NCBI GenBank assembly: GCA_002717655.1 | Contig: PBAY01000054.1 | Location: 26,082 to 90,081 of the forward strand | DNA: 64,000 bases | Source of the DNA: Phycisphaerae bacterium | GTDB lineage: Bacteria > Planctomycetota > Phycisphaerae > Phycisphaerales > SM1A02 | Direction: 5' to 3' | Shown: positions 8,390 through 16,189 of the stretch, in pieces | Numbering within the stretch: position 1 is the stretch's first letter | Layout: each line of letters begins with the position of its first letter | Translations under genes and position numbers: made by a program | Notes under the pieces: generated by a model | Database searches by the model: none | The model's input: the letters and a program-made list of their open reading frames with translations, nothing else | What the model was told of the DNA's origin: nothing

Positions 8390-10345
8390 ATGGAAATTCG
8401 GCTACTGCATGGCATCAAGACGCCTGCCGACCTGAAAGCGTTGTCAGTTGAGGAGCTGCCTCAACTGGCTGCGGAGATGCGTCAGGTCATCTGCGAACAA
8501 GTCAGCCAGTCCGGCGGCCATCTCGCACCCAATCTGGGCGTGATCGAGTTGACCATCGCGCTTCATTACGTGTTCGACTTCGGACACGACCGTCTGCTCT
8601 TTGATGTCGGTCACCAGTGCTATCCGCACAAGCTCCTGACCGGCAGATTCAATCTGCTGCCCAAACTGCGCCAGCGGGATGGGATGGCCGGGTTCCCGGA
8701 ACCACGTGAATCCAGCTATGACCTCTTCTCAGTCGGCCATGCTGGAACCGCGATCTCCACAGCCGTCGGCATGGCACGCGGAGACATGCTCAATGAAGAA
8801 GCCTGTACCCCGGATAATCCAGACGGCCGTCACGTCGTTTCGATCATCGGTGATGCAAGCATCGTCAATGGTCTCGCGATGGAAGGCCTCAACAATGCAG
8901 GAACGCTGAATCGCCAGTTCCTCGTTGTTCTCAACGACAACGGCATGAGCATTGCAAAGCCTCAGGGAGCCGTTGCAGGCTACTTTGATCGACTCCGCGC
9001 CAGTGACACCTATCGAGCAATGAAACGTGCCGCCAAGGATGTGATGTCCAATCTTCCAGGTGGCGCCACCCTTCGAGACATGTCACATCGACTTGGTGAG
9101 ATTGCCAAGGATGCACTCTGTGAAGATGCGTGGTTCGAGAAATTCGGACTGCTGACCATCGGGCCGATCGATGGCCATGATCTACCTTCGCTGATCGACA
9201 TGCTGATGACAATCAAGGATGTCGACCGCCCGATCGTCCTGCATACCCATACGATCAAGGGGAAGGGTTATGAGTTCGCCGAAGGTGATGCCACGACGTT
9301 CCACTCCCCCAAGCCTTTCGAGGTCAACGGGTGCCGGGTTGAACTGAAGTCTTCCGGAAGAAGTTTCACTGCCGCCTTTGCCGATTCGCTCTGCGATGTC
9401 ATGAGTCGTGACGAAAAAGTCGTCGCCTGTACCGCCGCAATGCCGGATGGCACTGGCGTCAAGAAAGCCCTCGATACCTATCCAGATCGAACCTGGGATA
9501 CCGGCATCTGTGAATCACATGCCATGGACATGATGGCTGGCATGGCCAAGACGGGTCTGCGACCATTCTTCGCGGTCTACTCGACCTTCCTACAGCGAGC
9601 CTTTGATCAAGCCTTTCAGGAAGTCTCCCTCCAAGGGCTGGCCGTTCGCCTGTGCCTTGACCGTGCAGGCGTAGTCGGAGGCGATGGTGCTGTTCATCAT
9701 GGTTTCTGCGACATGAGCATTCTGAGAGTGCTGCCCGATTCGGCACTGATGGCCGCCATGGATGAACCCAGTCTCAATGCCGCCATGGAATTCATGCGGA
9801 CGTATGACACCGGATTGAGTGCCGTGAGATATCCACGTGATGATGTGGACACGCGATTTGTCGAGCAAACCTGCCCTGCCTTCGAAATCGGACACGCTCG
9901 GGCGCTTCGAGTTCATGACAATCCGGACATTGCAATTCTTGGCTTTGGAGTCATGACTCTCACGGCGATGGATGCTGTTGATCAAATCGGCTCCGAAGCC
10001 ATCATCAATGTCTATGACGGCCGGTTCGCCAAACCCGTCGATCGTGATTTGATCCGCGATCTTCTGGAGCGGGAGATACCGATCATCACCATCGAAGATC
10101 ATGGCATCCATGGTGGATTCGGTGCTGCCGTGGTCGAAGCAGCTTCGGAAATGAACCTCAATGCCGGCCTGATTCATCGAATGGCTCTGCCAGATGCGTG
10201 GATCTATCAGGGATCACGAACGGGTCAGCTGGAAGAAGCCGGCCTTGATGTAGACAGTGTCATTGAGGTCATCCGACAGCAGCTCAAGTCCACCAACTCC
10301 TCCACCAAGTCCACGGTTGTCGAAACCGTGTCAACACGAAGCTGA
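8390..10345 (+). CDS. dxs: 1-deoxy-D-xylulose-5-phosphate synthase
   Basis: First enzyme of the MEP pathway. It joins pyruvate and glyceraldehyde 3-phosphate using thiamine diphosphate. 651 residues, in the family's usual range. The N-terminus has the characteristic GIKTPADLKAL; DVGHQCYPHKLLTGR is the conserved GHQxYPHKxLTGR box. The thiamine motif reads GDASIVNGLAMEGLNN, with GDA where most homologs have GDG. HTIKGKGYEFAE and the C-terminal GIHGGFGAAVVE are well kept. In the transketolase-like centre, VHHGFCDMSILRVLPDS replaces the commoner THQGxFDxSYLRxIP, so this is a divergent but complete copy. A GAGGGGCGAG ribosome site precedes the ATG. It lies downstream of the prenyl synthase on the same strand. 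Confidence 0.94.
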   Translation: MEIRLLHGIKTPADLKALSVEELPQLAAEMRQVICEQVSQSGGHLAPNLGVIELTIALHYVFDFGHDRLLFDVGHQCYPHKLLTGRFNLLPKLRQRDGMAGFPEPRESSYDLFSVGHAGTAISTAVGMARGDMLNEEACTPDNPDGRHVVSIIGDASIVNGLAMEGLNNAGTLNRQFLVVLNDNGMSIAKPQGAVAGYFDRLRASDTYRAMKRAAKDVMSNLPGGATLRDMSHRLGEIAKDALCEDAWFEKFGLLTIGPIDGHDLPSLIDMLMTIKDVDRPIVLHTHTIKGKGYEFAEGDATTFHSPKPFEVNGCRVELKSSGRSFTAAFADSLCDVMSRDEKVVACTAAMPDGTGVKKALDTYPDRTWDTGICESHAMDMMAGMAKTGLRPFFAVYSTFLQRAFDQAFQEVSLQGLAVRLCLDRAGVVGGDGAVHHGFCDMSILRVLPDSALMAAMDEPSLNAAMEFMRTYDTGLSAVRYPRDDVDTRFVEQTCPAFEIGHARALRVHDNPDIAILGFGVMTLTAMDAVDQIGSEAIINVYDGRFAKPVDRDLIRDLLEREIPIITIEDHGIHGGFGAAVVEAASEMNLNAGLIHRMALPDAWIYQGSRTGQLEEAGLDVDSVIEVIRQQLKSTNSSTKSTVVETVSTRS

Positions 10346-10352
10346 TCTTTCC

Positions 10353-11105
10353 ATGGCGATTCTCGTTCTGGAGCATTCCGACCTCGCACGCAGTGGCCGA
10401 CTTGGCGCCACCCTTCGAGACCACGGGCATCTGCTTGAGTACCTTGATCTGCATCATGGCGATCGAGTGCCGGGTGATCTGGAAAATGTTGATGGCGTGA
10501 TCACCATGGGTGGCCCCATGTCGCCTGATGACGACGGCCAACCATGGATCAATGATGAACTGAACTTTCTGAAGATGGCCTATGAGGCGGATCTGCCGAT
10601 TCTTGCGATCTGTCTCGGTAGTCAGTTGCTCACACGGGCCCTTGGCGGCACCGTTGAAAAACGACCCGAAGGACAACGAATCGGTTGGCATGACATCAAT
10701 CTGAGCGCCACCGGCCGTGAAGATCCTTTGCTTGCCGGTCTTCCATGGCAATGGAATCAAGCTCACTGGCATTCATATCAGTCGGCTTCACTGCCGGAAG
10801 GAAGCCAGGTTCTGGCCAGTGCTGATGATGATGGTGTCCAGATCTGGAAACTCGGAGTTCGCACCTATGGGTTCCAATGCCACCCGGAAATCAGCCCGGA
10901 AACCATACAGGCCTGGATCCAGGATGAACCCGTTGCGGTTCGCAACAGTGGTACGTCAGCCGATGCGCTGATGCAGATGACCCATGATGCATGGCCTGAT
11001 TTCGAACGACTCACGGATCGCTTATTCAAGGCCTGCGCCATGCTGCTGTTCCCCCTTGAACAGCGCAATCTGGGCCTTGGTCAGATCAATGAAATCCACC
11101 ACTGA
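10353..11105 (+). CDS. Class I glutamine amidotransferase-like protein
   Basis: 250-residue protein with a triad-type GATase1 fold. GVITMGGPMS is near residue 47; the nucleophile elbow AICLGSQLL carries the Cys; YGFQCHPEIS supplies His and Glu. It resembles stand-alone GuaA-like amidotransferases rather than the GMP synthase subunit, because no synthetase domain follows. The ATG at 10353 is 7 bases after the dxs stop, so it is probably co-transcribed with dxs. A start inside dxs (10257) was discarded because it gives a low-complexity Ser/Pro leader. The amino acceptor is unknown. It converges on the next gene with an 11-base gap. Confidence 0.8.
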   Translation: MAILVLEHSDLARSGRLGATLRDHGHLLEYLDLHHGDRVPGDLENVDGVITMGGPMSPDDDGQPWINDELNFLKMAYEADLPILAICLGSQLLTRALGGTVEKRPEGQRIGWHDINLSATGREDPLLAGLPWQWNQAHWHSYQSASLPEGSQVLASADDDGVQIWKLGVRTYGFQCHPEISPETIQAWIQDEPVAVRNSGTSADALMQMTHDAWPDFERLTDRLFKACAMLLFPLEQRNLGLGQINEIHH

Positions 11106-11116
11106 ATCCTGTTGAA

Positions 11117-11746
11117 TCAGATCACGTGCCGCATGGCGATGGTTGCGTCATGGCCATCCAGATAATCCTGGCGAAATGACACCAACGGTGTCACCTGCAG
11201 ACATCGAGCGACCCATCTTGCCGTATTGAATCGTCGGGCAGGACGCAGATCCTTCCCGTGGTATCTCGGATGCGGGCGGTTCGAGAGAAAGTTGAAGACT
11301 ACTCCGACACGTGAAGTCTGATGGGCCTCGAGGACCATTCGCCAGGCCTGACGGGAAGTCATCGTGTTGAGGGTTCCCGAGATCAGGCAGACATCCGGTT
11401 TCCAGTCACGCAGAATCGATAAATCCTGCGCCAGATCCGCGATACTGAATTCAGCCGAAGGATGAGTGGATCGAGCCAACTCGATCATTTCCGGCTGGGC
11501 ATCGATCCCCAGAAAATTCTTGGGTGCCATGCCCTGCTCCTGAAGCCTCTGAAAGAGATCTCCCGGACCACAGCCCAGATCAGCCACTCGAAGACCACCC
11601 AAAGGCATCAGACTCACCGCGGCATCGAAACGCCTCAGCTGTGCCTCCTTGTTCTGCCAGAGCGTAGCCTTGAAGCCGGCTCCCAGATCAGCCATCGCTT
11701 CTCGATAGGGCTGGAGATATGACGGGGTTTTTCGAGTGTCCTTCAC
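11117..11746 (-). CDS. Class I SAM-dependent methyltransferase
   Basis: 209 residues. SAM-binding motif I is VADLGCGPGDLFQRL near residue 55; NFLGIDAQPEMIELAR is motif II with the ribose-binding Asp; FSIADLAQDL and CLISGTLNT follow as motifs III-IV. The N-terminus (TRKTPSYLQPYREAM) and the RPHPRYHGKDLRPA segment give no substrate clue. It is the only minus-strand gene here, between the amidotransferase and the thioesterase. Generic call; the substrate is unknown. Confidence 0.75.
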   Translation of the reverse strand: MKDTRKTPSYLQPYREAMADLGAGFKATLWQNKEAQLRRFDAAVSLMPLGGLRVADLGCGPGDLFQRLQEQGMAPKNFLGIDAQPEMIELARSTHPSAEFSIADLAQDLSILRDWKPDVCLISGTLNTMTSRQAWRMVLEAHQTSRVGVVFNFLSNRPHPRYHGKDLRPARRFNTARWVARCLQVTPLVSFRQDYLDGHDATIAMRHVI

Positions 11747-11813
11747 AGTGACATCCTAACGCCCTTGAGCGGGCGGCTTGTGACCTGAGGGCCTGGCGAG
11801 GACAATGGGACCC

Positions 11814-12230
11814 ATGACCAATAACCAGCCTGAAACGCTTGCGCTACGGGTTCACATGATGCCCAGCCATACCAACGCCTTTGGCACGATCTTTGGTGGC
11901 GTCATTCTGTCCCTGATCGATCAGGCAGGATTCGACGAAGCTCGCAAGCATGGCAGACATCGATGGGTCACCGTCGCCTTCCAAGGCGTCTTGTTCAAGG
12001 AACCGGTCTATACGGGGGATCGGGTCAGTCTCTACACACATACCATCAAGACAGGCCGGAGTTCCGTTCACATCGGAGTTCGAGTAGAAGCACTCCGCTA
12101 CAACTCCGATGAAATCATCGAAGTCACCAGTGCAGAACTCACCATGGTGAGTGTCGATGCAGATGGCAGAAGCATTGAATCCAGTTCTCCGCCTACGCTT
12201 GGACATCCTGAACGGAATCATCAATCGTGA
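11814..12230 (+). CDS. Acyl-CoA thioesterase, YciA-like hotdog protein
   Basis: Probable acyl-CoA hydrolase of 138 residues with a single hotdog domain. The family signature is TNAFGTIFGGVILSLIDQAG, with Asp at the expected catalytic position, followed by VAFQGVLFKEPVYTGDRV and the strand RSSVHIGVRVEA. The ATG at 11814 is favoured because the GAGGA upstream is too close to the ATG at 11805. The stop overlaps the purN GTG start by four bases (GTGA), so the two are translationally coupled, although their functions have no obvious link. Confidence 0.85.
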   Translation: MTNNQPETLALRVHMMPSHTNAFGTIFGGVILSLIDQAGFDEARKHGRHRWVTVAFQGVLFKEPVYTGDRVSLYTHTIKTGRSSVHIGVRVEALRYNSDEIIEVTSAELTMVSVDADGRSIESSSPPTLGHPERNHQS

Positions 12231-12877
12231 CGGCAAGACTCAGAATTGTCGCGTTGATCAGCGGCGGTGGTCGAACGGTGCTGAATCTGCATCAGGCGAT
12301 TGTACGCGACAAGCTCCCCGCAGAGATCCTTCAGGTGATCGCCTCCCGCGAAGAGATCCTCGGAATCGAACGCTCCAGAGAGATCGGGCTTGCTGTCAGC
12401 ATCCCCGATCCACAAGACTATGACGCCGAGCTTGAGCAGCTCATCAATCAGCAGAATCCGGATCTCATCTGCCTTTGTGGCTATCTCAAAAAACTTCGCT
12501 TGAACCCGGAGTGGAACGGAAAGGTCATCAACATCCATCCAGCACTCCTCCCGGCTCACGGGGGGCAAGGCATGTATGGCAGACATGTACATCAGGCGGT
12601 CCTTGAGGCTGGCGATGACATCTCCGGCTGTACGGTCCATTTCGTGGATGAGCTGTACGATCATGGCCCCATCCTGCTTCAGAGAACCTGTCCGGTTGAA
12701 TCGGGGGATACACCGGACGCTCTGGCAGATCGGGTGTTTGAGGAAGAATGCAAGGCCTTGCCTGAAGCAATTGCACTCATTGCTTCAGGCCGAGTCCGGA
12801 TCAATGGTCGCCAGGTCGAGATCCTCCCCGAATCCGCCAGCGGCGTATCATGCACAAACCGGAAATCAGATCAATGA
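12227..12877 (+). CDS. purN: Phosphoribosylglycinamide formyltransferase
   Basis: Transfers a formyl group from 10-formyl-THF to GAR in purine synthesis. 216 residues from a GTG that overlaps the thioesterase stop. ISGGGRTVLNLHQAI is the phosphate-binding loop; the catalytic Asn-His pair lies in VINIHPALLPAHGG, and the catalytic Asp in CTVHFVDELYDHGPIL. The family usually shows SGxGSN in the loop; here it is GGGRT. The stop overlaps the DUF502 gene (ATGA). purD lies 37 kb away in the same window, so purine genes are dispersed. Confidence 0.93.
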   Translation: MTARLRIVALISGGGRTVLNLHQAIVRDKLPAEILQVIASREEILGIERSREIGLAVSIPDPQDYDAELEQLINQQNPDLICLCGYLKKLRLNPEWNGKVINIHPALLPAHGGQGMYGRHVHQAVLEAGDDISGCTVHFVDELYDHGPILLQRTCPVESGDTPDALADRVFEEECKALPEAIALIASGRVRINGRQVEILPESASGVSCTNRKSDQ

Positions 12878-13710
12878 GTGCCACTCGCATCAATCCAGTC
12901 GGACACTTTCGCCGTTTCTTCCTCCGCGGTCTCGCCGTGGTATTGCCTGCGACACTCACCTTGTGGGTACTTGTTCAGGCCTACCTCTGGGTCGACCGTT
13001 CCATCGCCGAACCCATCAACTCGGGGATTCGATATGGAATCATCCGCCTCTACGGCAACTGGCCCACGCTTGGCGACATGACTGGGGTCATCCCCACCTC
13101 GGAAGAGATGATCGAACTCCGGTTGGCTGATGGACTGCCGAGTGATGATGTAAGCAATGACAGGCAACTGATATTCGACTATCAGGCCGTTGTGGTGAAC
13201 TCATGGTGGACGGATTATTTCCTTGTTCGAATGATTGGGCTGGTGGTCGCCATTGCTGCGGTTTACTTTGCCGGTCGACTGGTCGGAGGCCTTGTTGGAC
13301 GATGGGCCTATCGAGGATTTGAACGCTTTCTGACCTCGATCCCGGTGATCAAGAAGATCTATTCCTGGATCAAGCAGATCGTCGACTTCCTGTTCAGCAA
13401 TCAAGGCAAGAAGCAGATGAAGTTCAACCGTGTGGTCGCGGTGGAATACCCAAGACGTGGAATCTGGTCCGTAGGCTTCCAGACCGGCGAAGCCATGAAG
13501 AGCATCGTGCCCAAATCCGGGGATTCGGTCACGGTTTTCATTCCCAGTTCCCCGACGCCTTTCACGGGCTACACCGTGACGATCCCCCGTGCGGATCTGA
13601 TCGAACTGCCCATAAGCGTCGAAGAGGCCATCGGCTTTGCGATCAGCGCAGGCGTCCTTCGCCCGCCATCGCAGTCACTTTCAGCTTCACCTGAAACCTC
13701 CGAGGACTGA
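12874..13710 (+). CDS. DUF502 family membrane protein
   Basis: 278-residue membrane protein. The first membrane helix is residues about 14-38 (LRGLAVVLPATLTLWVLVQAYLWV). A second hydrophobic block, near 115-145, has MIGLVVAIAAVYFAGRLVGGLVGRW. Then comes the DUF502 hallmark IPVIKKIYSWIKQIVDF, then VVAVEYPRRGIWSVGFQTG and VFIPSSPTPFTGYT. The start at 12874 gives an ATGA overlap with purN; an ATG at 12850 is less likely. Function is not established for the family. Confidence 0.88.
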   Translation: MSATRINPVGHFRRFFLRGLAVVLPATLTLWVLVQAYLWVDRSIAEPINSGIRYGIIRLYGNWPTLGDMTGVIPTSEEMIELRLADGLPSDDVSNDRQLIFDYQAVVVNSWWTDYFLVRMIGLVVAIAAVYFAGRLVGGLVGRWAYRGFERFLTSIPVIKKIYSWIKQIVDFLFSNQGKKQMKFNRVVAVEYPRRGIWSVGFQTGEAMKSIVPKSGDSVTVFIPSSPTPFTGYTVTIPRADLIELPISVEEAIGFAISAGVLRPPSQSLSASPETSED

Positions 13711-13789
13711 TGCACGGATAGTCTTCAGGACGCTTGAGATCGCCTCTGATCGATCATGAAATCCGACCCAAACCCGGGGAGAACATCAC

Positions 13790-14098
13790 ATGCAGATCAA
13801 TCTGACCATTCGACATGGATCCATTCCTGAACCCATGCAGCAACATGCCCGAGACAAGGCTCAAAAACTCAACAGATATTTCGATCGTATTGAAGCCATC
13901 AGCCTCATATTCGACCATACGAAGTCCAATCATGATGTCGAATTGATCGTTGCAATCGAACACAGCGAGGATATCGTCGCCCGAGCCTCCGACGAAGACC
14001 TCAGAACCGCAATCGACCAGTGCCTGGAACGAGGAATTCGGCAGGTATCCGATCACAAGAGTAAACTGCGGGATGACAAGCACCATGGATCTTCTTAG
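13790..14098 (+). CDS. hpf: Ribosome hibernation-promoting factor, short form
   Basis: 102-residue HPF/RaiA (S30AE) protein that binds the small subunit and promotes inactive ribosomes. QINLTIRHGSIPEPMQQHARDKA starts the beta-alpha-beta fold; LIFDHTKSNHDVELIV and the DLRTAIDQCLERGIRQV helix follow. There is no long C-terminal dimerisation domain. The ribosome site GGGGAGAA is strong. It is followed after 12 bases by EIIA-Ntr and then HPr. In Proteobacteria this trio sits with rpoN and rapZ, which are absent here. Confidence 0.9.
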   Translation: MQINLTIRHGSIPEPMQQHARDKAQKLNRYFDRIEAISLIFDHTKSNHDVELIVAIEHSEDIVARASDEDLRTAIDQCLERGIRQVSDHKSKLRDDKHHGSS

Positions 14099-14110
14099 CG
14101 GACGGAACGC

Positions 14111-14587
14111 ATGAAACTACTCGATATCGTTGTCAAGGATGCCATCGAACCAAATCTCGAATCAGGAACGCGGGATGAGATCATCACGCTCATGGTTGAC
14201 AGGCTGATCGCTGCAAAAGCTGTTGATGCCGGACTTCGTGATGATTACATCAAGGCAATCATCAAACGAGAGAAGCGAGGATCGACCGGATTCGGTCATG
14301 GTGTCGCTGTCCCTCATGTCAAGCACCCCGACATCGAAAAACTGGTCGCCGCGGTAGGCATCTGCCAGGACGGAATCGACTTCAATTCCCTCGATGGAAA
14401 TCCTGTTCATTCCATCTTCCTGATCATCAGTCCGGAACAGAAGCCGGAAGAACATCTGGAAGCCATGGAAGCAGTCTTCAGCAACCTGAGTCAGGAAACC
14501 TTCCGAAGCTTCTTGATGCAGGCTTCATCAGTGGATGAAGTGATGACCTTGCTCGAAGAAGCGGATTCCAGCGCTCTTGGCAACTGA
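14111..14587 (+). CDS. ptsN: PTS EIIA-Ntr (PtsN-like) domain protein
   Basis: Phosphoacceptor of a nitrogen-type phosphotransferase relay, 158 residues. The phosphorylated His is His69 in FGHGVAVPHVKHP, aligned with His73 of E. coli PtsN. VHSIFLIISPEQKPEEHLEAM is the conserved core and leads to the dimer-like C-terminal helices. No EIIB or EIIC follows, so it is regulatory rather than transport-linked. It lies between hpf and HPr on the same strand. Which kinase (EI or EI-Ntr) drives it is not visible in this window. Confidence 0.9.
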   Translation: MKLLDIVVKDAIEPNLESGTRDEIITLMVDRLIAAKAVDAGLRDDYIKAIIKREKRGSTGFGHGVAVPHVKHPDIEKLVAAVGICQDGIDFNSLDGNPVHSIFLIISPEQKPEEHLEAMEAVFSNLSQETFRSFLMQASSVDEVMTLLEEADSSALGN

Positions 14588-14643
14588 TTCCCTGAGAAAT
14601 CTTCAACAGCAGCCGGCCAGATGATGGCAGGCGAAAACTGATT

Positions 14644-14952
14644 GTGCCTTCTATCGTGTCCCATCGCTCTTCTTCCATTGTGACGATCGCGAACCGTCTT
14701 GGCCTGCATGCCAGACCGGCCATGATGCTGGCTGAAACCGCAATGCGTTTCAGTTCGGATATTGCTGTTCGCCGAACGGATCAGGACAAGAGCGTCGATG
14801 GCAAGTCAATCATGCAATTGATGATGTTGGCCGCCATTTGTGGCACAGAACTCGAGATTTCCGCTGAGGGAGATGATGCCGAGGAAGCACTGGCTGAATT
14901 GAACAGTCTCGTCGAAAGTAAGTTCAGTGAAGATGTCGTCGACGGCCAATAG
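14644..14952 (+). CDS. HPr family phosphocarrier protein
   Basis: 102 residues from a GTG. The active His is His22 in RLGLHARPAM. The regulatory-serine motif DKSVDGKSIMQLM (Ser55) is present, as in HPr proteins that can be targets of an HPr kinase. TELEISAEGDDAEEALAEL is the C-terminal strand/helix. In position it is the NPr of a ptsN-type relay and probably passes phosphate to the EIIA just upstream (57 bases). Its N-terminus is a few residues longer than usual, and a GTG at 14656 is an alternative start. It converges on gpsA with a 12-base gap. Confidence 0.9.
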   Translation: MPSIVSHRSSSIVTIANRLGLHARPAMMLAETAMRFSSDIAVRRTDQDKSVDGKSIMQLMMLAAICGTELEISAEGDDAEEALAELNSLVESKFSEDVVDGQ

Positions 14953-14964
14953 GCTGATTCCCGT

Positions 14965-15981
14965 CTAGCCGCCGATGGACTCGGCCTTGGGATCTCGACT
15001 CATCAGTTCATGGATTGCTTCCCGAGGTGAGAGCCCTTCAAACAGAATCGCATGAATCGCTCGTGTGATCGGCATTTCGATCTTGTGTCGATCAGCCAGC
15101 GCGACAATCGAACGAGTGGTTGCGACACCTTCAATCACGAATCCGCTCGACTCCAGGAAAGTCTCCAGCGTCATCCCCCCACCAATGGCTTCTCCACAAG
15201 TACGGTTGCGGCCGTGTGGGCTGAAACAGGTCGTGGCCAGATCGCCGACACCCGCTACACCAAAGAAAGTCTCTGCACGGGCTCCCATCGCCTCACCCAA
15301 CGATGTGATCTCCGAGAGGCCCCGAGCAAGTACGGCGGATTTCGCGTTGTCTCCAGCACCGAGACCGTCAACCATACCTGCCGCCAACGCAATTACATTC
15401 TTGGTCGCTCCCGCCAACTCCACCCCGATGACATCACTGTTGGTGTAGATCCGCATCCAAGGAACCGTGAGCCAGGATTGAATTAACTTCGCTGCTTCCT
15501 GATCATCGGAAGCCGCCACCATAACCGCTGGCAGATGGTCCACCAGTTCAGTTGCAATTGTTGGACCAGACAAGGCACAACATGGCCCCGCTTCAATGCC
15601 TCCTTCGGCCAGGGTGTTCTGCAGAATCTCAGTCGGCCGCAGCAAGGATTGATTTTCAATACCCTTCGCGACGCTGACGATGGGAATCCCAGACAGTCCC
15701 GGGCCCAGCTGCTCCCAGACCCTTCGAATGAATTGAGTCGGGATCGCATTGACCAACATGGAGGCCCCATCAACCGCTGCTGGCCCATCCATGACCACCT
15801 CGATCTCTGGAGACAGACTGAAGCCATCCAGCCGGGCGGTCTGCCGGCTCTCGCTCAGGGATTCCAGATCCTCCGGAAATGGCCCCCAGACGCGTGTACG
15901 AGCCCCACTGCGATGCAAGGCATCAGCCATCACCAGGCCCATCTGCCCATCGCCAATGACGGTAATGATGCGATCGGTCAT
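14965..15981 (-). CDS. gpsA: Glycerol-3-phosphate dehydrogenase [NAD(P)+]
   Basis: Makes sn-glycerol 3-phosphate for phospholipid synthesis. 338 residues from the ATG at 15981, which follows AGGAGAACC. An upstream start at 16047 would read through the ribosome site. The nucleotide loop is VIGDGQMGLV. SVAKGIE and LSGPTIATEL are family motifs. The catalytic Lys lies in ELAGATKNVIALAAG. GVAGVGDLATTCFSPHGRN is the substrate-binding box. It is divergent from the P-type ATPase. Confidence 0.94.
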   Translation of the reverse strand: MTDRIITVIGDGQMGLVMADALHRSGARTRVWGPFPEDLESLSESRQTARLDGFSLSPEIEVVMDGPAAVDGASMLVNAIPTQFIRRVWEQLGPGLSGIPIVSVAKGIENQSLLRPTEILQNTLAEGGIEAGPCCALSGPTIATELVDHLPAVMVAASDDQEAAKLIQSWLTVPWMRIYTNSDVIGVELAGATKNVIALAAGMVDGLGAGDNAKSAVLARGLSEITSLGEAMGARAETFFGVAGVGDLATTCFSPHGRNRTCGEAIGGGMTLETFLESSGFVIEGVATTRSIVALADRHKIEMPITRAIHAILFEGLSPREAIHELMSRDPKAESIGG

Positions 15982-16070
15982 GTCAGGTTCTCCTTCGGAC
16001 TGGCATTGTCGCCCCTTCTGGCCATGCTGGCCACCCAAGGTGAACATTGGGGCCTTCTGAACCGTACCTC

Positions 16071-16090
16071 AGGGGGGTCAACCGCCCCCT
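16071..16090. repeat. G-rich inverted repeat before the P-type ATPase
   Basis: AGGGGG (16071-16076) mirrors CCCCCT (16085-16090) in the divergent gap between gpsA and the metal ATPase. TATACT at 16098-16103 could be a -10 element for the ATPase, but no good -35 is placed 17 bases before it. It might be an operator for a metal-responsive regulator; no regulator gene is adjacent. Confidence 0.3.
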
Positions 16091-16189
16091 CCGCGTCTAT
16101 ACTCCGCAAATCCTCCATATGTGTGGCGACTCAGCTGAAGCCACCGCAGTCCTTTGAGAGGTCCCCCGGACTCACCCGAGAGATCACCT

